Position numbers and translations under genes: made by a program. From Owenia fusiformis (Eukaryota; Annelida; Polychaeta; Sabellida; Oweniidae), in assembly GCA_903813345.2 (NCBI GenBank), contig CAIIXF020000008.1, positions 13,998,822 to 14,062,821 on the forward strand: a stretch of 64,000 nucleotides of DNA. The letters are read 5' to 3'. The notes under the pieces are model-generated. The model worked only from the letters and a program-made list of their open reading frames with translations. It ran no database searches and had not been told where the DNA came from. Below, piece by piece: positions 50,600 through 63,371 of this stretch (the stretch's first letter is position 1; each line of letters starts with the position of its first letter).

Positions 50600-51190
50600 T
50601 TTTTCCTCCCTAAATTCAATATGTTACCTCGGAAATCTTTTTGACTATTTTGAATGGCCCAATTAATTTAGGTTGCAACTTGGGACTGTACCTCTTATTC
50701 CTTTGCATGTTCCTACACCAGACAGCTTGTCCTTTTTCAAAAATTTTCCCTTCCCTATTACGATCGTACCGTTTCTTCTGTTGATCAGCATCAACTATCA
50801 GTAGATGCTTAGCTTGCTGATAAGTCCTCTAAAGATCTTCCCTAAGTGTTTGCACATAATCACTTGGGGAATTCGATTTCTCAGTGTCTTCGGGTACCTC
50901 AACTATGGTTTTTAGGGACAATTTTGATTCTCTTCCAAACATCATCATCACAGAGTCCCTCCGCTGGAGACATGAACCGCCGTGCAGTGAGCTAAGAGAG
51001 CATATGGTGTTTTCAGATCCCAATCCTTCTGATGGTATTCTGGTTCTAAGTTTGGCTATGTGTCCTGTTATAAAGTTCCACCATGCCATCCGATTCTGGA
51101 ATGGGGTAGTCCTCGTTTTTGTAATACCAAGGAGGGAGCACATTTCTCTGAATACAGCTGACTCAAAGAACATACAAGGCTACATATTTT
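50600..51190 (-). pseudogene. Ty3/gypsy integrase C-terminal remnant
   Basis: Frames on the minus strand carry FRYEMCSLLGITKTRTTPF-type core sequence, MMFGRESKL (target-region motif), and then QAKHLLIVDADQQKKRYDR, GQAVWCRN and LIGPFKIVKK, the C-terminal binding region. Stops and a rearranged middle show decay. It differs from elements A and B, and no LTR was found. Confidence 0.7.
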
Positions 51191-51899
51191 AGAGGAATTC
51201 TAAAGGTTTATGGAACTCCTCAACACCCCGCTATAAATGAGAAACAGGGAATCCCCGAAATTCCTGTGAGGTCATTCTGAATTCCACCAAGATATCTACT
51301 GAAGGCATTTTCAAGACCAACACTGATTCACAAGATATAATTTATGAAACTTCACACCCTGAGCAAGGAATCTACTATTACTATCAGCTGATTACCAGAG
51401 TAAGGTTTCATGATCGATGTCTGCATTCACTAAAACCGGGCAAAAAATAAGACAACAACAAAACATTTAATTACTCAGAAAAGTCCCAATTTACTCCCAA
51501 TGCAATTAAATTGTCGAAAAAATATAAGCAAGTTTACTTTCCAAAACCACAGACCATTCAAGGGATTTTAGAACCATGCTGTATTTTACTCTTTTTGTGC
51601 TTCAATATGTAGAGTGGGTCTCTACACTCTCAGCCAACTATGTAAGTGGATCTGTCCCACTGAATGTGAGTATATAAAAACTTTATTTATAGTCCTATTA
51701 ATAAAAAAGGCCTGTGCTTAATTCTTACGATCATATTATGTTTAGAACAAAACCAGCAGTTGCAACTTTGATATTGTCTATATTCTTTAAACTGGATGTC
51801 GCACATGTTATCAATGGAGGTCTCACACCACTAAATACATATAAATATATGACATCTTCCCTTTTAAGATACTAGTTCACAAATCAAGTCTTATAAGAG
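51191..51899. other. No gene seen
   Basis: No ORF or repeat could be supported. Confidence 0.4.
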
Positions 51900-52253
51900 G
51901 CTTCCTTAGTCTTTGAGGATATCGTCTTTCTCGCTATACAATTGATGATGGCTGTGCATCAGTTATAGAAGGAACAATTCCTATTGGTTCTACAGCAGCC
52001 ATAGGAGTGTGATATTTGTCTCTTATTGGTGTTTTTACTTCAGATGTAGTTGCATTGTCAGTTATCGGGTTTTCAACATTTGAACTTCTTGGGTATTCCA
52101 CAAGTCACTTCCAGAAGGTCGAGTGACAGGCATACTTTGTGGAACCAGGTTCATATGACTGCCTGTCACACCCCACCCACTTATCATCGGAGCCCTCTCC
52201 AATGTCACAAATAAGGCAATAATCATTGGCAATTGGTTCAAGATGACCTCCAT
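51900..52253 (-). pseudogene. Possible zinc-finger tail fragment
   Basis: One minus-strand frame reads CLICDIGEGSDDKWVGCDR, resembling the start of a PHD-type finger, followed by a polar Thr/Pro-rich tail. Such fingers end many transposon polyproteins. It is too short to assign. Confidence 0.25.
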
Positions 52254-52303
52254 TCATGTTGTCAGCGTCGTCTGAATATACATCAGAATCCTCATCGGAT
52301 GAG

Positions 52304-52700
52304 TCACTCTCCAGATTTATGCAAACACTGTGGAAGGCATCTTGAAAATGCCATCCCTTGCCCAGAACTTGACCTCCTCCTTTTTATTTTAACATGTTGG
52401 CAGCAACGCTGCCAAAGAGTCAGACCATTGACCACGTCATTGCTAGCGTGCTCTCTAGCTTCAAGGAAAAGCTTCTTTGCGTTCACCATATTCGGTTCAC
52501 TGTTCTGGTCCGCCATGTAGCCTTTCTCAAATGCCAATATTAGATCAATTGGGTTAAGCTCACAGTGGTAAGGCGACAGGGGGATTAAAGAATGGCCAGC
52601 CTCTTTGAGCAGTTGGTCTGCTTTGTATACATTGTCCAACTTGTTGGATTTGCATATCATCAACAATTCCGCTTTTATAAAATTTTCTTCATCACTGCTG
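52304..52700 (-). pseudogene. IS630/Tc1-type DDE transposase C-terminal fragment
   Basis: The motif LIPLSPYHCELNPIDLILAF is the Tc1/IS630 signature around the last catalytic acidic residue, here seemingly Asp (NPID) where Glu is usual. A helical tail with LWQRCCQHVK follows. The upstream part reads DEENFIKAELLMICKSN. It abuts the RNase H part of a DIRS-like element near 52690. The N-terminal half is missing. Confidence 0.7.
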
Positions 52701-53366
52701 CTGCCCCATGAGTCCCACTTGCATCAGTGTACAAACGGATCACTTCTGACTACACCCAATCTTTGTGCATAAACACTGATACACCATTCCACTTGTGCAG
52801 GAATAAATACCAAGTATTCAAATCGCTTCTTGCGGATTTAGTCAGTTTTATTCTTGAATTTGATTTGTGGGTTCTAGAATGATCGCTGCTAAGTAAATCA
52901 TAAAGCCTACGGGTGAATGCACGACCACTTGGTATTACTCTTGAGGCAAAATTCAATGAACCAAGCAAAGATTCCAGTTGTTTAGCAGAAATAAACTTAC
53001 TCCTTTTGAAATGCCCTACATCCTTGACCAACTGAGTTAACTTATCCTGAGGAAGTCTTGCCTGTTGTTTATTACTGTCGATCTCAATGCCATAGACAGT
53101 CAAAACTTCTGTTGGATTATATGTCTTCTCAATTTTTATTGGGAAATTTAACCTTGACGACACTGTCAAGAAAGTGTTTAAACTCTCCTGACATTCCATA
53201 GTATTTGCCTTACCAACAAAAACAAAATCATCCAACAGATGAGACTGTTTAGTGACCCAAAATTTTTCCGATAAAATCCATTCAAGGACACAACCGAACG
53301 ACTCAAAGATTGAAAAAATATACTTCGCATACCCATGCTCAATGTTTTGTCAAAATAAAACTGACC
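52690..53366 (-). pseudogene. DIRS-like RT-RNase H, downstream half
   Basis: Starting beside the transposon duplication: GQFYFDKTLSMGM, then after a frameshift LLDDFVFVGKAN (LDD active site), YGIEIDSNKQQARLP, the connection region, and the start of RNase H (RLYTDASGTHG) after a stop. It is the continuation of the piece at 58048-58600. Decayed. Confidence 0.75.
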
Positions 53367-53998
53367 TTCACACTGGCTGCCAGCTACGTAGATTTAATCC
53401 TAGTTATGTAAATAGATACTAGTTGGCGCTACTTAACATTAAACATCTGATAAGGTAATTAGTAAGATAAGCCTACCAGTGAATCTAATTGATGCAGCCA
53501 CAGCTTGTGCCTATGCAATAAATCTAAGGATCTGACCACAAGCACTTCTCTCACTGACTATGTTTAATAAATGGAATTAAAAAATATATCTCATCACCAT
53601 AATATTTCTTAATTATGACAATAGCTCACTTTGTGAGCTAATAAAAGTATTCTACACTTACCTGGGCTAAAGTTGCATGCATCAGTTAAAGGCAGAAGCA
53701 CTATAGCCTAGTAGTTTTTTAGTTTAGTGTATGACCATGTTTGTATTTATGAGATGCGTGTATGTGTTATGGGATGTTTGCTTATGTGAAGTATAATATC
53801 ATAGTAAAATACAAAGGATTCATTACTCACCAATCAGTTGATTAGGGGACTGTTTTGATTTATTCCAATTTTGCTGACACTTTATTTTTACAGGATCGAA
53901 CAATGGGTTTACCGGTGATGATTTCAGGTTGGCAGTTCAGGTAGAATTCTGACAGGGTACAGCTAAGTCGGTTAACAGGATGCTTGACGGAGCACATT

Positions 53999-55805
53999 CT
54001 ACGATTGTAGTTCATTGAAGACTTTATGTATCGCTTCTATTCCCTGCTCTCCTAACAGAGCCATTCCACACTTGTATTTTCTAATAAAGTTCACTACATG
54101 GTCCTCCAATATATGAGCCTTTGGGATAATGTTCACTTTGGGAAATGATTCTCTGAATGTACTAAGATAAACATCAATGGAATTTTGAATTGCTGGAATT
54201 TCGCACAAGTCAATTTTGTTACCATGTCCTACAAGGGTATGTACCTTTGAAAATGCATCATTTATTTTTATGATTTTCTCTCCGATTCTTGCTGCTTTTT
54301 TCAAAACTCGTTCCCTGCAGGACAACGATTGGCTCATTTTATCTGTGGTTTGAATCACTGATCTGGCTAGGTCTTCGTATACTTCTTTTTTTAAATATTT
54401 ATTGCAGTGGTTGCCTTCCATGCTGCGGCCATGATAAGAAGATCTGTAAATTTTATGTTTTTTCAAAATATTGTCAAGTTCAGCGGCTACTGGCCCTGAC
54501 TCTAGCTTCAGTGTCAGCTTACTTTCTTCTTCTTTAATATTTCCCTTGTATTCCCTTTTAAAAGATCCATTTTTCATACTACTAAATTTTTTCTTCATGT
54601 CAAATAGTTTTTTGTATCCTTTTATATATTTACCATAAACGGTTTCACTTCCATTGTTTGACATCATGTCATCCTTTGCAATGCTAACAGCTATCATTTT
54701 ATCGATGTCATTGCAATGCATAAGTAAAATGTAATGGTGCTTAAGGGTGATGCCTAGGAGCAAGTGAAGATAGGGAGGGCATATATGCGTCAGTTCTATT
54801 TCAAATAATGGCTCATCTATGACATTTCTGTATTCTTTGGCTTTTGACTTATTTCCATTTCTGTTCGTTAAAAATGTTGTATGGGTTTCCTTAATTTGAT
54901 CAAGTGTTCTTTTTTCGTCATTGCGCTTCACTCTTGGAATGTTTATATCAGTTTTTTAACATTGCACCATAAACAGGGATAAGCACCAGCAGCTCCAGAT
55001 AAGCCCATTGTTTTGGTTAAAAATTCATAGTCCCCACACAAGAACAATCTAATCTGTCTACCCTTGTATTTCATAGTCTTTAAATTTTGAATTTCAGGCC
55101 CATATCTTTTCAGAACAGCTTCTAAATTTTCCCTGTTATCAGGTGCACAAAACATTGCAAATACCAATGTGTTTGTAGTGGCATTTGGATGGGATGTGTT
55201 GACAACTTGAAAAGTCATTTTAGTACTCCCACCCCCCTTGTCTCCTCCCAACTTTATCCAGACCTCATCATTTGGTATCACAGGGTGGTCTAACATTAAC
55301 ATTCCATACCTTTCCATTTTTTCAAGATGGTCAGATATATGAATAGGTAAGTTTGAAAGATAGGCCATTGGAAGTTTTTTCCTTACAATTCCTCCTCTGC
55401 TTTCTGGAGCTGTCAAATCTTTTTTGGCAAAGAGTTTGAGTTTTGATTTTAACTTGATTTTTGAAAGAATATTGTTTTTTGATTCCTGTTGGCTATTATA
55501 GCTAGCTATTTTTACATTTGTTGATTTGAGATGGCGTGTTATAACTTTTACTTGACCCCATGTAAGTCTTGCCGCTGCCTTCATAGAAAGTGCCTGCTTA
55601 GCACCTAGTTTTCTGGTCTTTGTTTTTGCCAGAGTTGTCAAAAGTTCACGGCACACGCCACTCTTTTGACATTTGGTGAATACTAGAATTATCTGTTCCA
55701 CCGCTAACTTTTTTCCTCACTTTATTTATTAATCTTGCCCTGTGCCTTTTCAGAGGTGATTTAGCATCTTGACTTTTAATTCTTGGAACTTCTATTTTCA
55801 TTAAC
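53999..55805 (-). pseudogene. CMC/Chapaev-like transposase
   Basis: A basic N-terminal piece MKIEVPRIKSQDA begins at about 55798 and shifts frame near 55690. The main part (55701-54943, 54931-53999) has KLGGDKGGGSTKMTFQ (likely first Asp), RLFLCGDYEFLTKTMGLSG (second), AYPCLWCNV (Cys-x2-Cys), ELTHICPPYLHLLLGI and LLGEQGIEAIHKVFNEL (likely catalytic Glu). The order resembles the RAG1/Transib/Chapaev RNase H fold with an inserted zinc-binding segment. The two large parts are separated by a one-base change in an A-run near 54955, so decay is slight. TIRs lie 0.6 kb downstream and 2.2 kb upstream. Confidence 0.75.
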
Positions 55806-56217
55806 ACCAAGGGCTGAAAGGATTATAAAACAAGTGCATAAGTGTGTATACTGTGGATCATTTGACATAATGTGTATTTAATGAGGTATTAAGTGGCTAC
55901 TGAACACTAGCTGTATGACAATTGAAGAGGACTTGAATGAAAACATCTAATCATTATATTATTCCTATCTATGATAGTTGATATAAAATGTGTACATAAT
56001 TATGATAATTTAATTGATAGTACTTAGAAGGTTAAGTAATGATCTAATATATATATATCTTTTATTGACTCTTTAGATGTCATGACCTGACATATTAGTC
56101 ATTACAAAATGAAATTTCACAAAACTACACTACGCTACACTAATATATACAATTTATACAAAAAACTTGTTATTTACATATGTTATAATATACTTTAGGT
56201 GTGATGCATCCAAAATG

Positions 56218-57370
56218 TTAATCTCCAGGCAAGTTTAAGTTTTTGAATGATTTTGTAATAAAACTTCCAACTTGCTTTTGCACATATTTATCTTTTGAAG
56301 ATATTAACATAATGAATGTATTTTCAGGATCATGTTGATCAACATTAATTTTGCTAGTGATGTTGTCAAACAATATTTTTCTATTTTCTCTATGTAAATG
56401 GCATTTAATCATGAAATGAACCTCATTTTCTATTTCCCCACAAAAGTTACATAATCTTTCATATTCAGGTTTTGGCCGTGGTTTTACATGTCTACCCAGT
56501 TCTATTTGTAATTATGTGAACTTAATCTCAGTTGTGAAATTGATTGCCTGTGATTTTTGTTTTGAAGGCTTAAATATTGTTCTCTTTCAAAAGTTGTTTT
56601 GAATTTAATGTATGTTCTTAAAACTGGGTATAATTGTAAATCACACTTCCATTTCTCCTTATAATTTTGGTACAATATTTTAGTTAGGTTCTTTTTAAAT
56701 GCATAGTCATCCTCAACAACTTGTTCATTCCAAGTGCTTTGGAGATTACAATCTTTTAAAATATTATGAACCTTACTTGACCAAGTATTTTTAAATCCTA
56801 AACTGTACATTTCATAATCATATAGATATGCTTTATAAAGGAGGTTATCTGGACAAAGTTGTATAAGCCGTATCCCATATTTAATAAGATGAATATCAAA
56901 GCACAAACTAAGTGGAAAACGACCCAGCTCTCCATAGACTGCTAGGGTTGCAGTTGACGTTTTCACACCAAGGATGCTTTTTAAAAAGGACAGGTGAATA
57001 GTTTCAAGTGACTTGATATGTTTTTTACTTGACCATATTTCTGAACCATTCATCAAAATTGGTTGGACAAGTGAATCAAATAAATGTAAGGCAACGGATA
57101 TGGGAATGTCATTAAACTTGTGATATTGTTGCTTTATTTTGAATAAAGCTTTTCTAGATTGTTCTTTAAGATAGCATATTTGTTTATCAAAATTATTTTT
57201 ACTGTTGAAGATACACCCTAGGTATTTGTAGTCTTCTACACATGCAATCACTTCATCATTGAATTTAAAAGTTTCATCTGATTTAGAGTTAAAAATAATA
57301 GCCTTTGTTTTAACTGTGTTGACAACAAGATGATAGTTTCTGCAAAAATCAAAGAGAGAGTCTAGCATAC
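56218..57370 (-). pseudogene. 5'-truncated LINE, RT thumb and C-terminal region
   Basis: About 290 codons from LDSLFDFCRNYHLVVNTVKT (RT after the active site), DYKYLGCIFN, LFDSLVQPILMNGSEIWSS, FLKSILGVKTST, to a C-terminal zinc motif CNFCGEIENEVHFMIKC (near 56430, one frame change). The active-site YxDD and the endonuclease are absent, as in a 5'-truncated non-LTR insertion. The preceding residues (MEHLEMHKKALETL) are unrelated and end at a GCAG/GTATG donor-like site. Confidence 0.75.
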
Positions 57371-57371
57371 C

Positions 57372-58013
57372 TGCCCTCTTGTGTTTTGACATTTCACCTT
57401 TCCCCTTTCTTCTGCCTGCGCTAGTTTTTTTACATAGAGTTTCCAATGCTTTTTTGTGCATTTCTAAATGCTCCATCTTGTCTTACTATTTGCTACCATG
57501 TGTATATTTGATTCAGCTTAGAATTATTACAAGCCAATATTAATGTTGGATGGGGTATATTCAATTTGAATTTTCTCAAATTCTCCTGGCGGAAAGTGCA
57601 TCAAATCTTTTGAACCTTGCAGAAGACACATTGAACTTGAGGAGAATGGAAGATGTGCTTACTTTCCACCAGGAAAATTTCTCCTATTTCAGTTTAAAGT
57701 TAATGGACATTAAGATGATCCAAACTCAAGGAAATGGGTAGAAAAGTTCAGATGTTAAATAATCCCAAGTGAATCATTATCTACTTAATGTCTCAAGATT
57801 AAAGAATCAACCAAGCCCTTTCGAAATAGTTTGTACAAGAGAAAGTTGCTCTTATTTGGTTTTAGGGTTAGTTTTAAGCATTCAAAACACCCATTTAAAG
57901 GACAGTAATCCAGGCATTTTGATGCTCATTATATTGCTAGGCAACAACAGGAAGTGGTAATGCTATGAATATTAAGCTGGGATATTATGTTACATTAGCT
58001 GCTGGATTAAATC
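57372..58013. other. CMC element 5' region, one possible exon
   Basis: 57372-57476 encodes about 35 basic residues (MEHLEMHKKAL to MSKHKRA) and ends at a GT donor, so it may be the first transposase exon with the LINE in its intron. The rest, including plus-strand ORFs near 57550-57960, shows nothing supported. Confidence 0.35.
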
Positions 58014-58047
58014 TTACAAAGTGAGGCTGGCTGGCAGCCAGTGTTCA

Positions 58048-58600
58048 AATTTCATGCCTAATAAACAATGGTCATCAGGGTGAACAGGGATTATTTTGTA
58101 AGCATGAGCAATATTGGACTTAGCCAATAAAGCCCCCTTACCACATTCTTGTACTAGCTTGATTACATTATCGATTGTTTGATATTTTACCTCAGCCGCT
58201 TCATCAGGAATGTCTTTATTGACTGATGATACTTCAGGGAAACTCAAATTGTGTATTACCCTAAACTCCCCACTTTCTTTCTTGGGTATGAGCGCCAATG
58301 GAGATATTTTGTAAAATTGAAAGGGAACTGAATTATAAGGACCCTTAAGTCTACCTGACTCTACTTCTTTTTAATGTAATTCCTCATAAAAGTAGTATTT
58401 TTGTTAGCAGAAAGATGAATACCCTTAAACTGAAAATTGGATTTATTTCTGTCCCCCATGTAACTAATCCGAAAACCATTCTCATGTTTATAACCATGTA
58501 GGTATGAATTGTCATCCTATGCAACCAACAAATTTTATAGTTGGACAATACGGGGAATGAGATGAGCTTTTTTTGGTATAGGTCTGTCACACTCTTCTCC
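58048..58600 (-). pseudogene. DIRS-like RT, upstream half
   Basis: Pieces in two frames: HGYKHENGFRISYMGDRN and YIKKEVESGRLKGPYNSVPF, then SPLALIPKKESGEFRVIHNL, LLAKSNIAHAYKIIPVHPDD and HCLLGMKFE at the transposon junction. The first catalytic Asp is replaced by Asn (AKSNIAHA). This is the DIRS/PAT style of RT, diverged from the Ngaro RT at 10398-12311. Confidence 0.75.
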
Positions 58601-58639
58601 TCTTATACGTCTATACACTGATGTTCTTTTGTCTTTTAA

Positions 58640-58820
58640 CCTACAGTCTAATGTGTCTATTAACCTATTAAATTCCTCGGTCCTCCATCGTTGGTCTTCT
58701 CAGTGTCACCACTCTGTTGTCTGAAGCCAACTCTTCATCCGACATGATTTCATTATGGACACCTTTCCATAGATCCCTTTCCTCATCGGTCCTCAACTGT
58801 TAGAAGCGCTGGTCCTTTGT
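58640..58820 (-). pseudogene. Decayed exon-like coding segment
   Basis: After a TTTGCAG acceptor, frames read TDEERDLWKGVHNEIMSDEE, VVTLRRP and, one base shifted, WRTEEFNRLIDTLDCRLKD. Similar acidic-then-WRxEE sequence is common in invertebrate repeat-linked proteins of unknown role. It runs straight into the DIRS-like RT, so it may be the preceding ORF of that element. Confidence 0.4.
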
Positions 58821-58947
58821 CTGCAAATGTAAAACACCAACTATAAATCAGCAACTATATGAAATGGTAAATCCTAATGAACAACATATTCATGAATCTC
58901 TATAATTGTCACAAGCTATATTTATTTACCACATAATCAACCCTTGG

Positions 58948-59032
58948 TCAAATTAGCAAATTATATGAAAAGTTATACATTGATATATCAGAATTTCCAC
59001 CTATTTTTGATAATATAGTACATTTATAGTGT
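58948..59032. other. Flank of the minisatellite
   Basis: AT-rich, no gene. The open frame that crosses this region and the minisatellite is an artefact of the repeat. Confidence 0.4.
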
Positions 59033-59216
59033 AACCATACATTGTAGAGGTAAATGACAACCATACATTGTACATGTAAATGACAACCATATATTGTAGA
59101 TGTAAATGACAACCATATATTGTAGATGTAAATGACAACCATACATTGTACATGTAAATGACAACCATATATTGTAGATGTAAATGACAACCATAAATTG
59201 TAGAGGTAAATGACTA
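59033..59216. repeat. 26-bp minisatellite, about seven copies
   Basis: Unit GACAACCATATATTGTAGATGTAAAT recurs every 26 bp (59056, 59082 and on), with alternation of ATATATTGTAGATG and ACATTGTACATG variants. Near-perfect copies suggest recent expansion. Confidence 0.92.
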
Positions 59217-59821
59217 ATAGTGAATCAGAAAAATGACATAATAATTGAAATCTACTCTTCATTCAAGTAGAACTAGAAAACAGCAATGCTAAAGTGTAGC
59301 AAACCCCATTGAACAGCCAAGGCTTCTTTTTTATAAATCCTTCAACTACTTTTCAGCTTCAGTAAAAATACTTTTAAGTAATTCACACTAAAATGGCCAC
59401 CATTTTGAAAATCTTTTTTCGATCAAAACTTCTATCCCCATGGCACATGAGTACAAAATATTAACAAAATCAGGCATATGTTGCATTTGTGTTATTGCCT
59501 TGATGGATCTACAGATGGACACGTTCCTTATATCCCTCCAAACTTCGTCTGATGGGATAAGCTATTTAAAGACTAATTCACCTCATACTTTATTAAAGAT
59601 ATTAAAGAGACCTTTTCCTTTCAGTTAAGACCAAAAAAAGATGGAAATAGTGGTGACTTGATATCATATTGACATACTCTTTGATGGAGAATTTAAAGCA
59701 TTTAAACTGAAGGATCAGTATATTAATAATGTGTCATATCACTTAATTGTTGCAAATGTTGTTTTGACTATGGCCTTAAGAGCCTTTTCAAGTTAGTATT
59801 ATCAATTGCACTTTACTTACT

Positions 59822-59939
59822 ATCTGCTGCCGTGACCTATTGTTGGCTTTCAATTTTTCCCTCATCTTCTTAGTTGGGCTGAGTTGCCTTGTCTTCTGGT
59901 GTTTAACACTGTTTTCATAAAGTCTTGTGACAGCAACTG
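59822..59939 (-). CDS. Possible short exon of an unnamed gene
   Basis: Bounded by a TTTTGCAG acceptor and an AG/GTAAG-type donor. The open frame reads VAVTRLYENSVKHQKTRQLS and KKMREKLKANNRSRQQI, basic. It may join the segment at 58640-58820 and the exons at 62.9-63.7 kb into one gene. Confidence 0.35.
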
Positions 59940-62852
59940 CAAAACATTATATAATATATATAACAAATATATTGAATAAACTGGCTAACATCAAATAGCC
60001 ATTGCTACTATTTTTACAAGATACTTCCACTACTTTTCTGTTAAAGCGTCCCTTGGTTGTGATTATTCACATATCAAGTATGTACTTTTCAAGTAACGGC
60101 AAAATTCATACAAAGCATTAACATGACAAAATGTCAACACCTAGTTGCTCACAATATTATTATTTCAATCTTAAGTCATATTTGAAATTCTTACAACTTT
60201 ATGTTTACGGGAAATCTTTTACTTGATTTCAGTCCTGGTATTAATAAAAATGTTGAAGAGCTTTGCAATCAACTTAGTGATGGCATGATGAATATGGTGG
60301 AGTTCATCAACAATTATCTGAGATGCACTTATGGATTGTTGTCCAAGTGATGCTCCTGGTGTGAGGTGTTGTGTCTGGACAGCCTCTTAGAGAGTATATG
60401 GCCCATAAATAATCTGCATCCTACACCCCCGGTGTCTACTAGGCATTCTATCACATGTGTGGTAAATGCACACTCGCTCCACTTGGAAAAAAGTGAGGAT
60501 GGTAGAGATTTAACAGATTGAAATATGGTAAATATTATTCCTAAAATACGTAGTGTAAAATATCAATATAAAAGTAGTGTAATGTTAATGAAATCAATGA
60601 GTCCATTTCACTGTTTGTTTTCCTTTTTTTTAGAGCACTGCTTTCGTTATTAGTGTTTTCATCAGATAAAGCGGCCACACGTTTTGCCACTTCGTCAACA
60701 TATTCAGGTGTTCGCATTTTATTAGGGGTGATGGCACTAGGTTCTTAGAGTAGTTTTGGAACTGGAAATGGTGAGAGATTTCCAATCAACTGGGTCCTAG
60801 ACCTGTTCATCATACAATATGGTGTCACTGTCAGATTCCTCTCCTTGTAATAAGGCATTTGGTGGTTGTTAAAGCACATTGTTAACCCACGCTGTAGACA
60901 AAAGAGTCACTTTTGGGGACATGAGTTGACTGTCCTTTAGGGGTAATGGATGATAGAATTTATTACAGTCCTCATGATTTGTCCTATGTCATATAAGAAC
61001 ATCCAGATCTTTTCGTAACGCTTTCATGGTACAACCATTGATTCCACATTTTACAAACTCATGAGTGTCCATGATATGTTTTTGTAGTTGATATCCCTGT
61101 TAAGGCAGGGTCAGCCACCCTTTACCTTTTTGTCGCACGCATAGGCCTTTTGTGTGACCGTATGAGTAAAAATAAAAAGTAGCTTACTAATGTGACAAAA
61201 CTAAAATTGAACTATGGTAATTTTATTGAACATTTTTACAGGAAGTTCATTTAAGTCTGATTCACCAAATTTCAGTTACAAAAATACAACATGATAAATC
61301 ACTGAATACTAGTATATACATTTTGTTGTGAATGGGAACCTCTGCCATTTGAGTGACCTATGTCTGAACCAAAATAGACTATGGAAATCTTACTGGATGG
61401 CGCAATTAATCAAAACAATTAAATTTCTCTTTTCTATTCTTCCAAACTTTTACCATTTCATAATGGCAATTTTAATATGGCCTCCCTTTTTTGAAACTAA
61501 CATTTTTGCTATACTTTCATATTGTGTATCTTCCACACTTACATGTAGGACCCTCTCTTATTTCATGTTTGAATTATAAAATAGTGTCAATACTAAACAA
61601 TAAATGTAATTCAGACGGGGTCTGGTATCTGGAAGTACCTCAATCTGTCAATGAATGGAGAAGGTCATTCACTGTTTACAACAAATACACAATAGGGTGT
61701 CTTTCAATACAATAGGATTATTAACTATTTATGCATGAATGGCACATGAAATGAAGCTTAGTAGATAAGGACACACTGTAGTTCTTATATTGAAAAGTGA
61801 AATTAAGTCTATCTACAAAACTCAAGGTTCTGTGAAAATATGTCAAAATTACTCATTTGAAGAATCAACATGACATGTGTTAAGAATCACTGTAAAAAAC
61901 ACCTTTTTACCATTTTTCCACACTATTTTTGTGATTTGTTGAAAATACACTTAATAAAGATTCAAATTGCATAAAAATAATTCTGGAATTCCATTTACCA
62001 TTTTAAATAATTTTCTAAGTTCTTATAGGTACACTAATAGGTACGGATCCTTTGATTCTTAAGTCAAAAATTCAAAATAAAGTTTGATACAGAAATCAAA
62101 CTTTTCAAAGTTTATCAAATAAAATTTCACACTTTTCAAATAAAATTTGAACCCAAATCAAACTTTCTCAAAGTTTTCAAATAAAAATTGATACTAGGGT
62201 CAAGAATCAAAATTATATTCTGAAGCTGAATTGAGAAGAATTTCGGCATGCCCAATTAAACGAGTCTGATGTTTCACACCAAATTGGAAATCACTCGATC
62301 GAATAAATCAGAATGTCTGGTCCCAGAAGTCCCTTTATTAACCCCATGCTGTCAAAGTAAATAACCATTTATCAACTCCGTCTTAGATCTTGAGTAGCCA
62401 TTTGACAATTTAATAATATTATTGTTATGATACCCGTACCATCGCAAAACATCCCCTTCAGTATTAAACATTTACATCAAAGAAAATCTGTTTAGCAAAG
62501 TGTCAATCATAAATATTTAGCCCTGTGACCATGAATTAATATAACAGAAATGCTTACATTTTATGTCTTTGATATGTTGGAATTTAGAATCCGAAAATTG
62601 GATTTCAAGTTGTTGATTTAAGCATCAATCAATAGAGCGATAAATCAAGTGTCCTGTGACAAGACACATGGGCTTTTTATATCCATCGTGGAAATGATGT
62701 GGCCGCATAAATGCAATGCTTTTGAAGTTGTTTGACCAATGGGATTGTAAGAAAATATCTAAAGGAAGGAAGAATTTCAATTGAGCTCTAGTATTGCGAA
62801 TTGTAATAGAAAGCTTATCAAAAAGGCCTTTTCGTAACATTCTACCCGACCA
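59940..62852. other. Mostly non-coding, with decayed coding traces
   Basis: Two minus-strand traces: AITPNKMRTPEYVDEVAKRV near 60600-60730, and a Cys/His pattern CGINGCTMKALRKDL plus HRTNH interrupted by a stop near 60960-61060, like a decayed C2H2 finger. Neither can be assigned. No transposon ends were found. Confidence 0.35.
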
Positions 62853-63250
62853 TTAAAATCCAATTCTCCTGAATTGGGGCGAAAGAAAAATGAAAACAAG
62901 AAAAGAAAGATAACTACAAGCATTGCACTGTTGCTGACACATCACTCCAGCGTCCAGGTCATGGTCTTCTTTTTTCCATTGATCTTTAGTTTTGATCTTT
63001 CGTTTTTTGCTAGAAGCGTCTGGTGTTCCTTGATGACTCTGGCCATCATAATAGAGGGGGGCATTGTCAGGCCTAAGACTTGGTGGAGCAGTCCTAAGAC
63101 TTGGTGGAGCAGTCCCCCCTGGAACAGCCTTCAGTTGGTCAGTTCTTCCATGGAAGTATCTCCCCCCCCCACTGGGTGATTGGTTCAATTTTAATCTACA
63201 TGCTCGCCGGTGCCTTGCATAGAACATGTCCACAATCCTCTGGGGGGTCG
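62853..63250 (-). CDS. Possible exon, basic Pro-rich protein
   Basis: After a TTCTTGTAG acceptor (exon start 63250) the frame reads TPQRIVDMFYARHRRACRLK, contains a 7-residue tandem repeat TAPPSLR (21-bp DNA repeat that keeps frame) and a nuclear-signal-like KKRKIKTKDQWKK. The ORF runs on to 62853, but a donor probably ends the exon earlier. The phase does not match the donor at 63372, so the link to the next entry is uncertain. Confidence 0.35.
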
Positions 63251-63371
63251 CTACAAGAACATTATGTCATATGTAAATAAGGAACTACAATTTTACTACA
63301 CTGAGACTTCATAAATGATTCTTTTAAATGTTTCATATATACTAGTTTTGTTTGTACAGAAGGTTCCTTAC

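Larger units (their letters stand above)
53371..58043 (-). mobile_element. 4.7-kb CMC/Chapaev-like DNA transposon
   Basis: 14-bp perfect TIRs CACTGGCTGCCAGC, with GATTTAATCC repeated inside both ends, and a 4-bp duplication TTCA (53367-53370, 58044-58047). Precise insertion splits the DIRS-like RT. It carries a near-intact DDE transposase and a LINE fragment. CAC-type ends with a 4-bp duplication fit Chapaev in the CMC group, as I recall that family. Confidence 0.85.

Noticed and set aside
58948-59262. 104-codon ORF with repeated Ile-Tyr-Gly-Cys-His-like peptides
   Set aside because: It is generated by the 26-bp minisatellite, whose three-unit period (78 bp) happens to stay open.
62874-63179. 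101-codon plus-strand ORF
   Set aside because: It mirrors the minus-strand exon-like reading that has an acceptor site and a frame-keeping 21-bp repeat.
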